Source of the DNA: Chryseobacterium piperi
GTDB taxonomy: Bacteria > Bacteroidota > Bacteroidia > Flavobacteriales > Weeksellaceae
Length of the DNA stretch: 64,000 bases
Reading direction: 5' to 3'
NCBI RefSeq assembly: GCF_002285635.2
Contig: NZ_CP023049.2
Location: forward strand, 2,728,001 to 2,792,000
Shown here: in pieces, positions 1 to 9,401 of the stretch
Numbering within the stretch: position 1 is the first letter of the stretch
Layout: each line of letters begins with the position of its first letter
Position numbers and translations under genes: made by a program
Notes under the pieces: generated by a model
Databases searched by the model: none
What the model was told of the DNA's origin: nothing
Seen by the model: the letters and a program-made list of their open reading frames with translations, nothing else

Positions 1-1
1 T

Positions 2-880
2 TTTTCAAGCAGGGTGAGAAGACCTAGATTCTGGGAGCTTAATCCGGCAAGAACCTATTTCACCCCTGACAACTATACTCAGAATAATCCTTTTGTACTG
101 GCCTCAAAGTATTACAATCAGGAGATCAATTATATGTTTAAAAATGCTTTCTATGCTAACCTTAGTTTTAATTATGTAGAAGATGCATCAAGCCAGCTGC
201 CATTGCAAGGATCTTTGACAAAGCCTGTAAAAGACAAAAATGGAAATATAATTATAGGCAGTGACGGAAAGCCTCAAATGGCCACTACTAAGTTTCTGAG
301 ATATATAAGAACGAATTATGGTAATAATAAGCAATTGGGATTAACCTTGGGAATGAACAAATCATGGTTTAAAGAAATCTGGACAACCAACTACTCTATT
401 AATTTAGCTTACGCCATGTACTCGGGTAAGGTTAGTGAAGACCCTACTTCAATGCCTGTTCCCGGACAAACAGAAGTCCTGTCCCCTTATATTGTAGATG
501 TAAAAAATTTCAATTTTTCGGCACAGTTCAATAACAGCATTCGCCTTTCTTCTAAAAAAGACTGGTTTCTGGGAATCAACTACTTCTATGCAAGTAAAAG
601 TAAAATGGAAATCGGAGAACTGGGAACAAGACAAAGCTTGGACCTTAGTGTAAAAAAGATAATGGGTAGCTGGACCTTCTTAGTAGAACTCTATGATGTG
701 TTTAATCAGAATTTCAACCAGATCAACGGAGTTCAGCCTGATGGAAGCTTTAATAATGTAACCAATTTTGGATATCCCAGAATCTTTAGTGTAGGAGTTA
801 CTTATAATTTTGGAAATCAAAAACTAAAAAAGACACGAGAAATGAAATCAGCGAATGATGCTGTAAAATCAAGAACGTAA
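2..880 (+). CDS. Outer-membrane beta-barrel (TonB-receptor-like), 5'-truncated by window
   Basis: The C-terminal 292 residues of an outer-membrane beta-barrel protein of the OMP beta-barrel/TonB-dependent receptor type. The frame is open from the first bases of the window. The residues before the first possible start (a GTG at 14) align with the paralogue next door: FSSRVRRPRFWELNP here, FSSRMRRPSFWELNP there. The gene therefore begins upstream and the GTG is not its start. It has alternating amphipathic strands, many Tyr/Asn/Phe, and ends in YNFGNQKLKK plus a short polar tail ending KSRT, almost the same end as the next gene. Substrate unknown. It lies 41 nt before its paralogue and is probably co-transcribed with it. 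Confidence 0.85.
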   Translation, partial: FSSRVRRPRFWELNPARTYFTPDNYTQNNPFVLASKYYNQEINYMFKNAFYANLSFNYVEDASSQLPLQGSLTKPVKDKNGNIIIGSDGKPQMATTKFLRYIRTNYGNNKQLGLTLGMNKSWFKEIWTTNYSINLAYAMYSGKVSEDPTSMPVPGQTEVLSPYIVDVKNFNFSAQFNNSIRLSSKKDWFLGINYFYASKSKMEIGELGTRQSLDLSVKKIMGSWTFLVELYDVFNQNFNQINGVQPDGSFNNVTNFGYPRIFSVGVTYNFGNQKLKKTREMKSANDAVKSRT

Positions 881-921
881 TAAAAACATACCCACTTAAG
901 AATTATTAAATCAATAATATC

Positions 922-3222
922 ATGAAAACGCCACTACTTATCGCAGCCCTATTCTTTAGCGGATTAGCTCTCGCACAGGAAAAGAAATCTGACACTGTAA
1001 AAACTAAAAATATAGAAGGGATAACTTTAACCAAACAAGTATTCAAAAAACAAAGTGACCGCTTCGTTTATGATGTTGCAGCATCTCCTGTTGCCAAAGG
1101 AAATACGACATTTGATATTTTAAAGCAGACTCCGCTTCTTTCAACTACTGATGATAAAACACTGAAAATTGCAGGAAAGAATAATGCTCTTATCTATATT
1201 AATGGCAGAAAAACAAATATGGACGCTGAGTCCCTTGTACAATTTCTTAAAAATACTCCTGCAGAAAATATTCAAAAAATTGAAGTAATCACTGTTCCCG
1301 GAAGTGAATTCCAGGTTGAATCTTCTGACGGAATCATTAATATCGTTTTAAAGAAAAAAATGAGTGATGGTCTTAATGGAAACATGAGAATGGCCAACAC
1401 TCAAAATAAATACAATGCAAGTTCAGCCAGTTTCTCTGCCAATTACAGAAAAGATAAATTAGGAATCAGCGCCAATCTTAATGGCGGAGAAAACATCCAA
1501 CCTCAATCTTATATTCTAAGAAACGGAACAGATCAGCTAAAGAATGAGTCGGTAGGTGATATTGATGATCCTAATAAAAACCTTGGTGGATATCTAAACA
1601 TTGATTATCAGCTAACCGATAAAAGTAACCTGGCATTATCATGGAATTCCTGGGCGAACAGAAGCTATAATTCTACTATAGACCTATTCAATACCATGAC
1701 ACAGCCTGATGATACAGGAGCAATGGTTACATCATTTACCAGAACAAAAAACAGAGAAGACGCAAGAAATTACAATAATTCCGTAAACTTAAACTATGAA
1801 ATAAAACTTGACTCCCTTGGCAGTAAATTTAATGCTAATGCAGCATATCTCATCTACAAAAGATTTCAGTTTTCACGAAACAATACCATGCTTCCAGACA
1901 AAGTAGGCGGTTATTCCAGATTTGGAAAAACAATTACCCAGAACATCCCACAAGTCATCAATAATTTTTCCGGAACAGTCGACTATATTCAGAAATTTAA
2001 AAACGATTTTACCATTTCTCTTGGTGGAAATTTTAATAGAACTAAAACAGATAACGATACCAAGAACTTTACTTATCAATTCGTAGACAAAAATGGCAAT
2101 GATATTAAAGATCCTCAGCCTACACCGGACTTCAACCATTTCATATATGATGAAAATATATATGGAATGTATCTGACCCTTGAAAAGAAATTTTCAGATA
2201 AGTTCTCAGGAAAAGTAGGAGCTAGATACGAGATTACCAATAGTCTGGGGACAGCAGATAGCCCGACCAATCCAATAGAAAGCCAAAGACAGCAGAGAAT
2301 TGAGAGAAATTACAATAATTTCCTGCCCTATCTAAGTTTCAATTATGCGATTAATGATAAAAATAATATTTCTTATTCATTTTCCAGTAGAATGAGACGT
2401 CCAAGTTTTTGGGAACTTAATCCGGTAAGGAATTATATTACAGAGTTTAATTATACCCAAAACAATCCATTTGTAAAGGCCTCTTCCACCTATAATCAGG
2501 AATTGACCTACATGTATAAAAATTCTTATTTCCTTATTTTAAATCACTCTTATTTCAAAGACCAGATCACTCAGGTTCCTTTACAGGGTTTTATAAAATC
2601 AGCTGACGGTAAGATTGGGACTCAAAATGTATTACGCTATATCAGAACAAATTTTGGAGATAAACAGGAAATGTCTGCAATGATTGGAATTCAAAGAAGT
2701 TTCTTCAAACAGTATCTAACCTTGAATTTTAATGCCGGAGTCCAGCACAATATCAATAACGGTTCTTTGGCTGAAGATCCAACCACAGGAGATACTTTCG
2801 TAGATAAAGACGGAAAACCTCTTGTATATACAAACACAGTAAAGTCAACTAGTATAGTAATTACAAGTAATAATACAATTCGTTTGGATAAGAAAAAGAC
2901 ATGGTTTTTAGGAGTTAATTATTTCTTTGTTGATAAGCAGCAAATCGAACTGGGAATGTTAAAAAACCTCATGAGCTTAGATCTAAGTATAAAGAAAAAC
3001 TGGAACGACTGGACCTTTGCACTGAACGTCAATGATGTTTTAAGAACCAATATTGTAGAGATCGAAGATTATCAGGCTAACGGAAACTATAACTATATCA
3101 GAAATGATCAATACAGAAGGGGGATGACGTTAAGTATCACTTACAATTTTGGAAATCAAAAACTGAAAAAAGTAAGAGACATTGAGGGTGCTTCCGATGC
3201 TATTAAGAGTAGAACAAAATAA
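922..3222 (+). CDS. Outer-membrane beta-barrel receptor, TonB-dependent-receptor-like (OMP beta-barrel family)
   Basis: 766 residues. An N-terminal signal peptide (MKTPLLIAALFFSGLALAQ) is followed by a plug-like domain (about 40-150) containing the LKIAGKNNALIYINGRKT and GIINIVLKKK stretches typical of TonB-receptor plugs, then a long barrel. There is no carboxypeptidase-like N-terminal extension and no clear SusC signature, so it fits the stand-alone OMP beta-barrel family of Bacteroidota better than SusC. It is a tandem paralogue of the upstream gene, clearest over the last ~290 residues. Substrate cannot be read from sequence; no SusD, protease or transporter partner lies beside it. It probably ends a transcript at the hairpin 34 nt downstream. 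Confidence 0.88.
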   Translation: MKTPLLIAALFFSGLALAQEKKSDTVKTKNIEGITLTKQVFKKQSDRFVYDVAASPVAKGNTTFDILKQTPLLSTTDDKTLKIAGKNNALIYINGRKTNMDAESLVQFLKNTPAENIQKIEVITVPGSEFQVESSDGIINIVLKKKMSDGLNGNMRMANTQNKYNASSASFSANYRKDKLGISANLNGGENIQPQSYILRNGTDQLKNESVGDIDDPNKNLGGYLNIDYQLTDKSNLALSWNSWANRSYNSTIDLFNTMTQPDDTGAMVTSFTRTKNREDARNYNNSVNLNYEIKLDSLGSKFNANAAYLIYKRFQFSRNNTMLPDKVGGYSRFGKTITQNIPQVINNFSGTVDYIQKFKNDFTISLGGNFNRTKTDNDTKNFTYQFVDKNGNDIKDPQPTPDFNHFIYDENIYGMYLTLEKKFSDKFSGKVGARYEITNSLGTADSPTNPIESQRQQRIERNYNNFLPYLSFNYAINDKNNISYSFSSRMRRPSFWELNPVRNYITEFNYTQNNPFVKASSTYNQELTYMYKNSYFLILNHSYFKDQITQVPLQGFIKSADGKIGTQNVLRYIRTNFGDKQEMSAMIGIQRSFFKQYLTLNFNAGVQHNINNGSLAEDPTTGDTFVDKDGKPLVYTNTVKSTSIVITSNNTIRLDKKKTWFLGVNYFFVDKQQIELGMLKNLMSLDLSIKKNWNDWTFALNVNDVLRTNIVEIEDYQANGNYNYIRNDQYRRGMTLSITYNFGNQKLKKVRDIEGASDAIKSRTK

Positions 3223-3255
3223 AAACAATCATTCTTCATATCAATTATTTTTAGC

Positions 3256-3282
3256 AAGCTCACTGATTTCTCAGCGGGCTTT
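3256..3282 (+). terminator. Rho-independent terminator of the tandem receptor genes
   Basis: An 11-position stem (AAGCTCACTGA against TCAGCGGGCTT, one mismatch and one G-T pair) with a TTTC loop is followed by TTTTATTTTA. It lies 34 nt after the receptor stop codon. Confidence 0.75.
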
Positions 3283-3380
3283 TTATTTTAATATTAATGA
3301 ATGAATGAATGTGTAATTACCCCATTCAACTGTTGGTTTATGGGAATTCTAAAAGATATTTATAGTATTTTTTTAATTAA

Positions 3381-3411
3381 AAGACCCGTTACAGGATGTG
3401 TAACGAGTCTT
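3381..3411 (-). terminator. Strong hairpin terminator after the ctlX / mini-peptide region
   Basis: A 13-bp stem (AAGACCCGTTACA against TGTAACGAGTCTT, one G-T pair) with a 5-nt loop; on the minus strand it is followed by TTTTAATT. It lies 21 nt after the stop of the small Cys-rich reading frame and about 190 nt after ctlX, so it closes a minus-strand transcript that includes that small frame. Confidence 0.7.
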
Positions 3412-3432
3412 ATATTAAATATTAAGTTCTAA

Positions 3433-3558
3433 TTAATTACAGGTAATTCTGAAACATCTTCCAAAACGATTCATACATTCAAGCCATTTACAACCTCCAC
3501 CATAAATTGGCATATCACTTCAATAAATGTTTTTTAATAAATCTATGTTTAATTTCAT
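3433..3558 (-). pseudogene. Cys-rich mini-peptide with double-glycine-like leader, interrupted by an in-frame TGA
   Basis: Reading from the ATG at 3558 gives a leader-like MKLNIDLLKNIY, then TGA at 3520-3522. The same frame continues with SDMPIYGGG and a Cys-rich tail (four Cys, spacing C-x4-C-x6-C-x4-C), ending at TAA in 3433-3435. Ignoring the TGA, the layout (short polar leader, Gly-Gly, Cys-rich core) matches the intact peptides at 6349-6513 and 52034-52201. The 26-residue second half (3433-3513) has its own ATG and could be a gene by itself. A terminator follows 21 nt downstream. I read it as a nonsense-mutated or start-shifted family member; a sequencing error cannot be excluded. Function unknown. 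Confidence 0.45.
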
Positions 3559-3598
3559 TTAATTTATAGTTTCATAATAATTAAAGAAATAACAAAAT

Positions 3599-4522
3599 TT
3601 ATTTCTTAGGCAAAAAAACTTCCGCCAGCATACAACGTGCACTTCCCCCGCCATTTACCTCGATTGTATTAAGATCGGAATAAATAATCTCGCAATATTT
3701 TTCAATCGCAGAAATTTGTTCTGATGTTAAAGACTCATAAGCCGTCTGACTCATTACCAGAAACTTTTCACCTTGCTTATTTTGAACCTGAAGCATATTT
3801 CCAGCAAACTGATGCATTTGTTCTTCGGAAATTTCAATAATTTCTTTTCCGGAGTTTTTAATGGTTTCGATTACTTTACTTCTCTCCAATTCATTATCAA
3901 TACAGTCTAAACAGATCACTACAAAACGATCCGCTACACACATCATTACATTGGTATGGTATATTGGAAGTCTTTCAGAGCCTACTGTTTGAAATGAGTG
4001 AAAAACAATCGGAGTAAAACCGTATTTTTCACAAAAATCTCTGAATAATTTTTCATCCAGCCTTAAAGAAACAGAACCATAAGCAATTTTATTGTCATGA
4101 TCGAAGATCATACTTCCGGTTCCTTCCAAAAAATGTCCCTGGATTTCCGGAAATGACCAGTCGTCAATTTCGGTTATTTCAAAACCTTTATCTTTTATCT
4201 TCTCCAGAATATCTTCTCTTCTTTCTACTCTTCTATTTGAGGCAAACATAGGATATAAAACTACTTTACCATCATTATGAAAACTTACCCAGTTATTGGG
4301 AAAAATAGAATCAGGAGTATGAGGATCTAATGTATCTTTAATCGCGATGACATTGATTCCTTTGTTTCTTAATTTCTCAACGAAAATATTGAACTCTCCT
4401 AAAGCTTTAGCCTGAACATCAGAATCTTTCTGTTCAACCTGAAAGTAATTATTTTCTGCGGTTTCCGCATTATAGCCGAAAGCGATCGGCTCTATCATTA
4501 ATACTGTATCTGTTGTTTGCAT
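3599..4522 (-). CDS. ctlX: Citrulline utilization hydrolase CtlX-type (arginine deiminase superfamily)
   Basis: 307 residues, the usual length for the CtlX branch of the guanidine-modifying (amidinotransferase/arginine deiminase) superfamily, cytosolic pentein-fold hydrolases. Visible motifs: PNNW at 75-78, the acidic FLEGTGSM at 131-138, the catalytic His in IYHTNVMM (His189) and the nucleophilic Cys in the C-terminal SARCML (Cys297). Family members act on ureido/guanidino amino acids such as citrulline; the exact substrate is inferred. No signal peptide. A second superfamily member lies 540 nt upstream with a four-helix-bundle gene between, suggesting a joint role in arginine/citrulline breakdown. 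The start gives MQTTDTVLMIEP, matching the usual N-terminal strand. Confidence 0.85.
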   Translation of the reverse strand: MQTTDTVLMIEPIAFGYNAETAENNYFQVEQKDSDVQAKALGEFNIFVEKLRNKGINVIAIKDTLDPHTPDSIFPNNWVSFHNDGKVVLYPMFASNRRVERREDILEKIKDKGFEITEIDDWSFPEIQGHFLEGTGSMIFDHDNKIAYGSVSLRLDEKLFRDFCEKYGFTPIVFHSFQTVGSERLPIYHTNVMMCVADRFVVICLDCIDNELERSKVIETIKNSGKEIIEISEEQMHQFAGNMLQVQNKQGEKFLVMSQTAYESLTSEQISAIEKYCEIIYSDLNTIEVNGGGSARCMLAEVFLPKK

Positions 4523-4580
4523 TATTTTAAGTTTGAGAATATTAGGGTTTGAGAGTTTGAGTGTCTTAGCCTGCTTGAAA

Positions 4581-4988
4581 CTAGAAATTATTTTCTTCTT
4601 GATTAAAAGATGAAAATGAACACCATTTTTCTGACTGATTGATCATACTAACTAACATTCCAATTATTTGATTATACTGATTATTTAAATTATTAAATTG
4701 CTCTTCATTAATGTATTTACATGCTAAGGAAAATTGCAACCAGGTTTGAGTTTCTCTAGCCTCGCCTTCTGAGTCTGTAAGCTTTGCTACAAAAGACTTT
4801 TCATATTTTCTTTTTCCCCACGCTTCACTAATATTAGCAGAGACTGATCTTGATGACCTTCTGATTTGGTCTGTAAGCGAGTAAAGTTCTTCCTTTGGAA
4901 AAGATTTTGAAAGTTCATAAATAGTCATCGCCATTTCAAAAGATCTTTGAAAAACTTTTAAATCCTGATGAAACTTAACTGTTGACAT
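4581..4988 (-). CDS. Four-helix-bundle protein (23S rRNA intervening-sequence/S23-like family)
   Basis: 135 residues, almost all helix, with the family hallmarks FHQDLKVFQRSFEMA near the start, LTDQIRRSSRSVSANISEAWG at about 38-58 and a third helix with EARETQTWLQFS. This family was first found as the ORF in 23S rRNA intervening sequences; most members, like this one, are free-standing chromosomal genes of unknown biochemical role. It sits between two amidinohydrolase-superfamily genes (58 nt from ctlX, 76 nt from the DDAH-like gene), all on the minus strand, so it may be co-transcribed with enzymes it has no obvious link to. Function not assignable. Confidence 0.85.
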   Translation of the reverse strand: MSTVKFHQDLKVFQRSFEMAMTIYELSKSFPKEELYSLTDQIRRSSRSVSANISEAWGKRKYEKSFVAKLTDSEGEARETQTWLQFSLACKYINEEQFNNLNNQYNQIIGMLVSMINQSEKWCSFSSFNQEENNF

Positions 4989-5064
4989 AATTTAAAATTA
5001 CACATTATAAGTAAAATCTTTCTCACTCTCCTACCCTGAAACACGCCCACTCTCTTACTCAGAA

Positions 5065-5979
5065 TTACTCTCTTACTAATGGCATTGTAGAGCAACGTAG
5101 AAGCCCACCCATTTTAGATATTTCACGGTATGGAATTTCTTCTACTGTCATTCCCCACTCATTTCTTAAGTGATTATTCATTCTCGTAAATGCTTTGTCT
5201 GAAACAATTATCTCAGGAGAAATTGAGAAGATATTAGGAAACATTTCAAACATTTCTTCATCAGTAACGTGGAAGCAGTTTTCTTCTCCGAAAATATCAA
5301 TGATCAAACGATAATCACTTTCATCTACAAAACCTTTTTCATAAATGATGCATTTATCATTTCCAACGGGATTAAATGTACAGTCCAAATGCAGAATACC
5401 TTCAAAAGGATTCTTGTCATTTTTCTTTAGCTCAAGATCAATAATTCTCTTTTTAGGAAAATATTCCTTGAGAATTTCGATGGCATATTCATTGGTTCTT
5501 GCTGTTTTATAGTTTCTGTAGTCTTCACTGAAGCAGGTCCCTATAAAGAGAAAGTCACCCCAAACAATCACATCTCCGCCTTCAATATGAGCTGTTTCCG
5601 GAAGATTGATAATTTTTCTCCAGGCTACTTTTTCAAAAACTTTTTTATATGCATCCTGCTCATCTGCTCTGTCAGCAATAACATTTGAAATAATCATTTT
5701 ATCGTCGATTACAAAAGCAACATCTCTTGCAAAAACCTGGTTGTAGTCTTTAATAATGCTGGGACGCAAAACTTCTACATCATGTTTTTTCAGAACAGCC
5801 TCAAAAGCGTTCATTTCGTCGATAATATCCTCTTCTGTAGGATATATATTATTTTCGATTGAGTAGTATGATTTGGCATCATAACTTTCCTCAAGTGTAG
5901 GAACCGGTCCCAGGGAATTAGGTTGGCCGAGAACAACTGATTTTAGCCTTCCTGTTTCATTTTTAATATTTAGTTTCAT
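5065..5979 (-). CDS. Dimethylarginine dimethylaminohydrolase/arginine deiminase family protein
   Basis: 304 residues of a pentein-fold guanidine-modifying enzyme. Motifs: FARDVAFV at 83-90 (substrate-binding acidic loop), EGGD at 133-136, the catalytic His in ILHLDCTF (His197) and the nucleophilic Cys near the end in LLRCSTMPL (Cys296). This His/acid/Cys arrangement supports hydrolysis of arginine or methylated arginine to citrulline; which substrate cannot be decided here. It is likely cytosolic (no signal peptide). It would supply citrulline for the CtlX-type enzyme encoded two genes downstream. Start codon ATG with MKLNIKNETGRLKSVVLG, the standard N-terminus of the family. Confidence 0.82.
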   Translation of the reverse strand: MKLNIKNETGRLKSVVLGQPNSLGPVPTLEESYDAKSYYSIENNIYPTEEDIIDEMNAFEAVLKKHDVEVLRPSIIKDYNQVFARDVAFVIDDKMIISNVIADRADEQDAYKKVFEKVAWRKIINLPETAHIEGGDVIVWGDFLFIGTCFSEDYRNYKTARTNEYAIEILKEYFPKKRIIDLELKKNDKNPFEGILHLDCTFNPVGNDKCIIYEKGFVDESDYRLIIDIFGEENCFHVTDEEMFEMFPNIFSISPEIIVSDKAFTRMNNHLRNEWGMTVEEIPYREISKMGGLLRCSTMPLVRE

Positions 5980-6348
5980 AAAGATTTATGCAATATACAA
6001 ATATAAGTAAAGGTCTCTATTTGGAAAACTTTTGAATTACTTTATACAAAGAATTAATAGTACTATTCCATCTTCTATAGTTATAAAGACAAAATCGCTG
6101 ATTTTAAGAGCTTGTCATTTAGACGGTAAGAGAATACTCAGATTGGAACAGATAAATTGAGCTGATTTAACGACTCTCATGTCATTGTACTATAAACAAC
6201 ATCAACACAAAATAAGAATCTATAAACCATTGGTTATTATATTATTTATTTCAAAAAAAAAAACAAAATTTAAAATAAACTTCATAATTTAGTGATATAA
6301 TTTTCAAAGAAAATTAAAACTTAACCATTAACATCAAATACCAAAAAC
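5980..6348. other. 369-bp intergenic region between divergent genes
   Basis: An AT-rich region separating the minus-strand DDAH-like gene from the plus-strand mini-peptide gene, so it must carry both promoters. A weak -7-like TAATTTTC lies at 6298-6305, about 44 nt before the peptide start, without a clear TTG partner. I found no further reading frame, RNA or long repeat in it. Confidence 0.4.
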
Positions 6349-6513
6349 ATGAAAAAAACCAATTCTGTGCTAAAACATGCACAAAAATTAGGAAGAGACC
6401 AACAAAAATCAATTATCGGAGGTGCAGGCCCAACTAAGCCAAGATACTGCTGTGAATGGAATGACGACGGAAGCTGTAGAATCTGGACATGCGGAAACTG
6501 TGTCTGCCCATAA
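6349..6513 (+). CDS. Cys-rich small peptide with double-glycine leader (bacteriocin-like precursor)
   Basis: A 54-residue frame: a 25-residue basic, helix-prone leader ending in SIIGG, then a core starting AGPTKPRYCCEW with six Cys in 29 residues and ending CGNCVCP. A short leader ending in Gly-Gly followed by a Cys-rich core is the layout of peptides cut and exported by C39-type ABC transporters, and small proteins of this kind in Chryseobacterium are often annotated only as bacteriocin-like. No transporter, modifying enzyme or immunity gene is visible in the window. It has its own terminator 12 nt downstream, so it appears monocistronic. The leader resembles in design, not in detail, that of the peptide at 52034-52201. 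Whether it is antibacterial, a signal or something else is unknown. Confidence 0.75.
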   Translation: MKKTNSVLKHAQKLGRDQQKSIIGGAGPTKPRYCCEWNDDGSCRIWTCGNCVCP

Positions 6514-6525
6514 TACTAAAAACAA

Positions 6526-6551
6526 AAACCTGCTAACTTTATAGCAGGTTT
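6526..6551 (+). terminator. Terminator of the Cys-rich peptide gene
   Basis: A perfect 10-bp stem (AAACCTGCTA / TAGCAGGTTT) with a 6-nt loop, followed by TATTTTTTT. It begins 12 nt after the peptide stop codon. Confidence 0.85.
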
Positions 6552-6603
6552 TATTTTTTTAATAATCTCATAAATTTATATTTTATGAATTGTTTCCTAT
6601 AAA

Positions 6604-6629
6604 AAATCCCAAAGTAAACTTTGGGATTT
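6604..6629 (-). terminator. Terminator after citrate synthase
   Basis: An 11-bp perfect stem (AAATCCCAAAG / CTTTGGGATTT) with a 4-nt loop; on the minus strand it runs into T-rich sequence. It lies 19 nt past the gltA stop codon. Confidence 0.85.
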
Positions 6630-6648
6630 AATTTATATTAAGCAGATA

Positions 6649-7935
6649 TTATCTGTTTACCATAGCAATATAGTCTCTTTGCTGAGCGCCTTGGTATACT
6701 TGTCTTGGTCTTCCGATAGGATCTCCTTTCAATCTCATTTCTTTCCACTGAGAAATCCATCCCGGTAGTCTTCCTAACGCAAACATTACGGTAAACATTT
6801 CAGTAGGAATACCTAATGCTCTGTAAATAATACCTGAATAGAAGTCTACGTTTGGATATAGTTTTCTTTCGATGAAGTATTCATCTTCAAGAGCAACTTT
6901 TTCTAATTGCATTGCAATGTCTAGAGCTTTATCCTGAATTCCTAATGCAGTAAGGATATCATCAGCAGCCTTTTTAATAATTTTCGCTCTTGGGTCGAAG
7001 TTTTTGTAAACTCTGTGTCCGAATCCCATTAGACGGAAGTTATCATTTTTATCTTTTGCTTTAGCAACGTATTTAGATACATCACCGCCATCTTTTTCAA
7101 TTAACTCAAGCATTTCGATTACTGCCTGGTTAGCTCCACCATGAAGTGGTCCCCAAAGAGCAGAAACACCTGCAGAAATTGAAGCAAAAAGTCCTGTGTG
7201 AGCTGATCCTACCATTCTTACTGTAGAAGTAGAACAGTTTTGTTCGTGATCAGCGTGAAGAATCAATAATTTATCTAAAGCATTAACTACTACTGGATTC
7301 ATTACAAACTCTTCATTTGGTAATCTGAACGCCATTTTGTAGAAATTCTCTACATAGTTAAGGCTGTTATCTCCATGGTTAAGAGATAAACCTTGTGTTT
7401 TTCTATAGGTCCATGCACAAAGGTGAGAGAATTTAGCAATCATCATTTCTGCTGCATGATCCATTTCTTCTTTAGAATTTACATTTACTGCTCTAGGGTT
7501 AAATGCAGTTAATGCAGATGTTAAAGATGATAAAACGCCCATAGGGTGAGCAGAACGAGGAAAAGCATCGATGATCTTTTTCATCTCTTCTGCAATGAAG
7601 TTATATTGTTTAATGTTTCCTTCAAAAGCTGTGTACTGACTTTGGGTAGGTAATTCTCCATTTAACAAAAGATACATTACTTCTGTAAAATTAGACTTCT
7701 CAGCAATTTGTTCGATAGGATATCCTCTATAAAGCAATTCTCCCTGATCTCCATCTAAGTAAGTGATGTCGCTGATAGTTGCACCCGTATTTTTATAACC
7801 TAAATCTAGGGTGATAAGACCTGTTTGGTCTCTTAGTTTTGAAATATCTATCCCTCTGTCTCCGATAGTACTATCCACGATTGGATATTCATATGAATTA
7901 CCGTCGTAATTCAATATAACTTTGTTGTCTGACAT
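6649..7935 (-). CDS. gltA: Citrate synthase
   Basis: 428 residues, full length for bacterial type II citrate synthase, which condenses oxaloacetate and acetyl-CoA at the entry of the TCA cycle. The catalytic triad is readable: His265 in GPLHGGAN, His307 in MGFGHRVYK and Asp364 in YPNVDFYSG, matching E. coli His264/His305/Asp362. The N-terminal ~50-residue beta domain typical of hexameric, NADH-sensitive Gram-negative enzymes is present (NYDGNSYEYPIVDSTIG); NADH sensitivity itself is not shown. It lies 81 nt downstream of enolase on the same strand, with a terminator-like hairpin between them, so it probably has its own transcript. Confidence 0.97.
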   Translation of the reverse strand: MSDNKVILNYDGNSYEYPIVDSTIGDRGIDISKLRDQTGLITLDLGYKNTGATISDITYLDGDQGELLYRGYPIEQIAEKSNFTEVMYLLLNGELPTQSQYTAFEGNIKQYNFIAEEMKKIIDAFPRSAHPMGVLSSLTSALTAFNPRAVNVNSKEEMDHAAEMMIAKFSHLCAWTYRKTQGLSLNHGDNSLNYVENFYKMAFRLPNEEFVMNPVVVNALDKLLILHADHEQNCSTSTVRMVGSAHTGLFASISAGVSALWGPLHGGANQAVIEMLELIEKDGGDVSKYVAKAKDKNDNFRLMGFGHRVYKNFDPRAKIIKKAADDILTALGIQDKALDIAMQLEKVALEDEYFIERKLYPNVDFYSGIIYRALGIPTEMFTVMFALGRLPGWISQWKEMRLKGDPIGRPRQVYQGAQQRDYIAMVNR

Positions 7936-7970
7936 TATTTATTTTTTTATAAATTTACTAAAATTCCATA

Positions 7971-7999
7971 AAAAAACAGCAAACAAAATATCGTTTGCC
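7971..7999 (-). terminator. Terminator between enolase and citrate synthase
   Basis: On the minus strand GGCAAACG is paired with the downstream GTTTGC copy across an AT-rich loop (stem arms at 7979-7984 and 7993-7998), followed by GTTTTTTT. It starts 18 nt after the eno stop. Confidence 0.7.
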
Positions 8000-8016
8000 G
8001 TCATTTATATTTTCAA

Positions 8017-9327
<1,311 letters not shown>

Positions 9328-9332
9328 TTATA

Positions 9333-9340
9333 CAAATTTA
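9333..9340 (-). promoter_or_regulatory. Likely eno -7 promoter element
   Basis: TAAATTTG on the minus strand is a perfect match to the Bacteroidota -7 consensus TAnnTTTG. It lies 24 nt upstream of the enolase ATG. The -33 partner is weak (TTC about 20 nt further up instead of TTG), so only the -7 part is well supported. Confidence 0.5.
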
Positions 9341-9401
9341 ATCAAAACAAAACGGATAAGGAAAAATCTCATCTATTATTTTATCCGTTGAGCAATAATA
9401 T

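Noticed and set aside
14..16. GTG as start of the first gene
   Set aside because: Residues upstream of it continue the alignment with the tandem paralogue, so the gene starts before the window.
4581..4988. Reading the four-helix-bundle gene as a ribosomal protein S23
   Set aside because: The family name is historical; no rRNA gene or ribosomal context is present.
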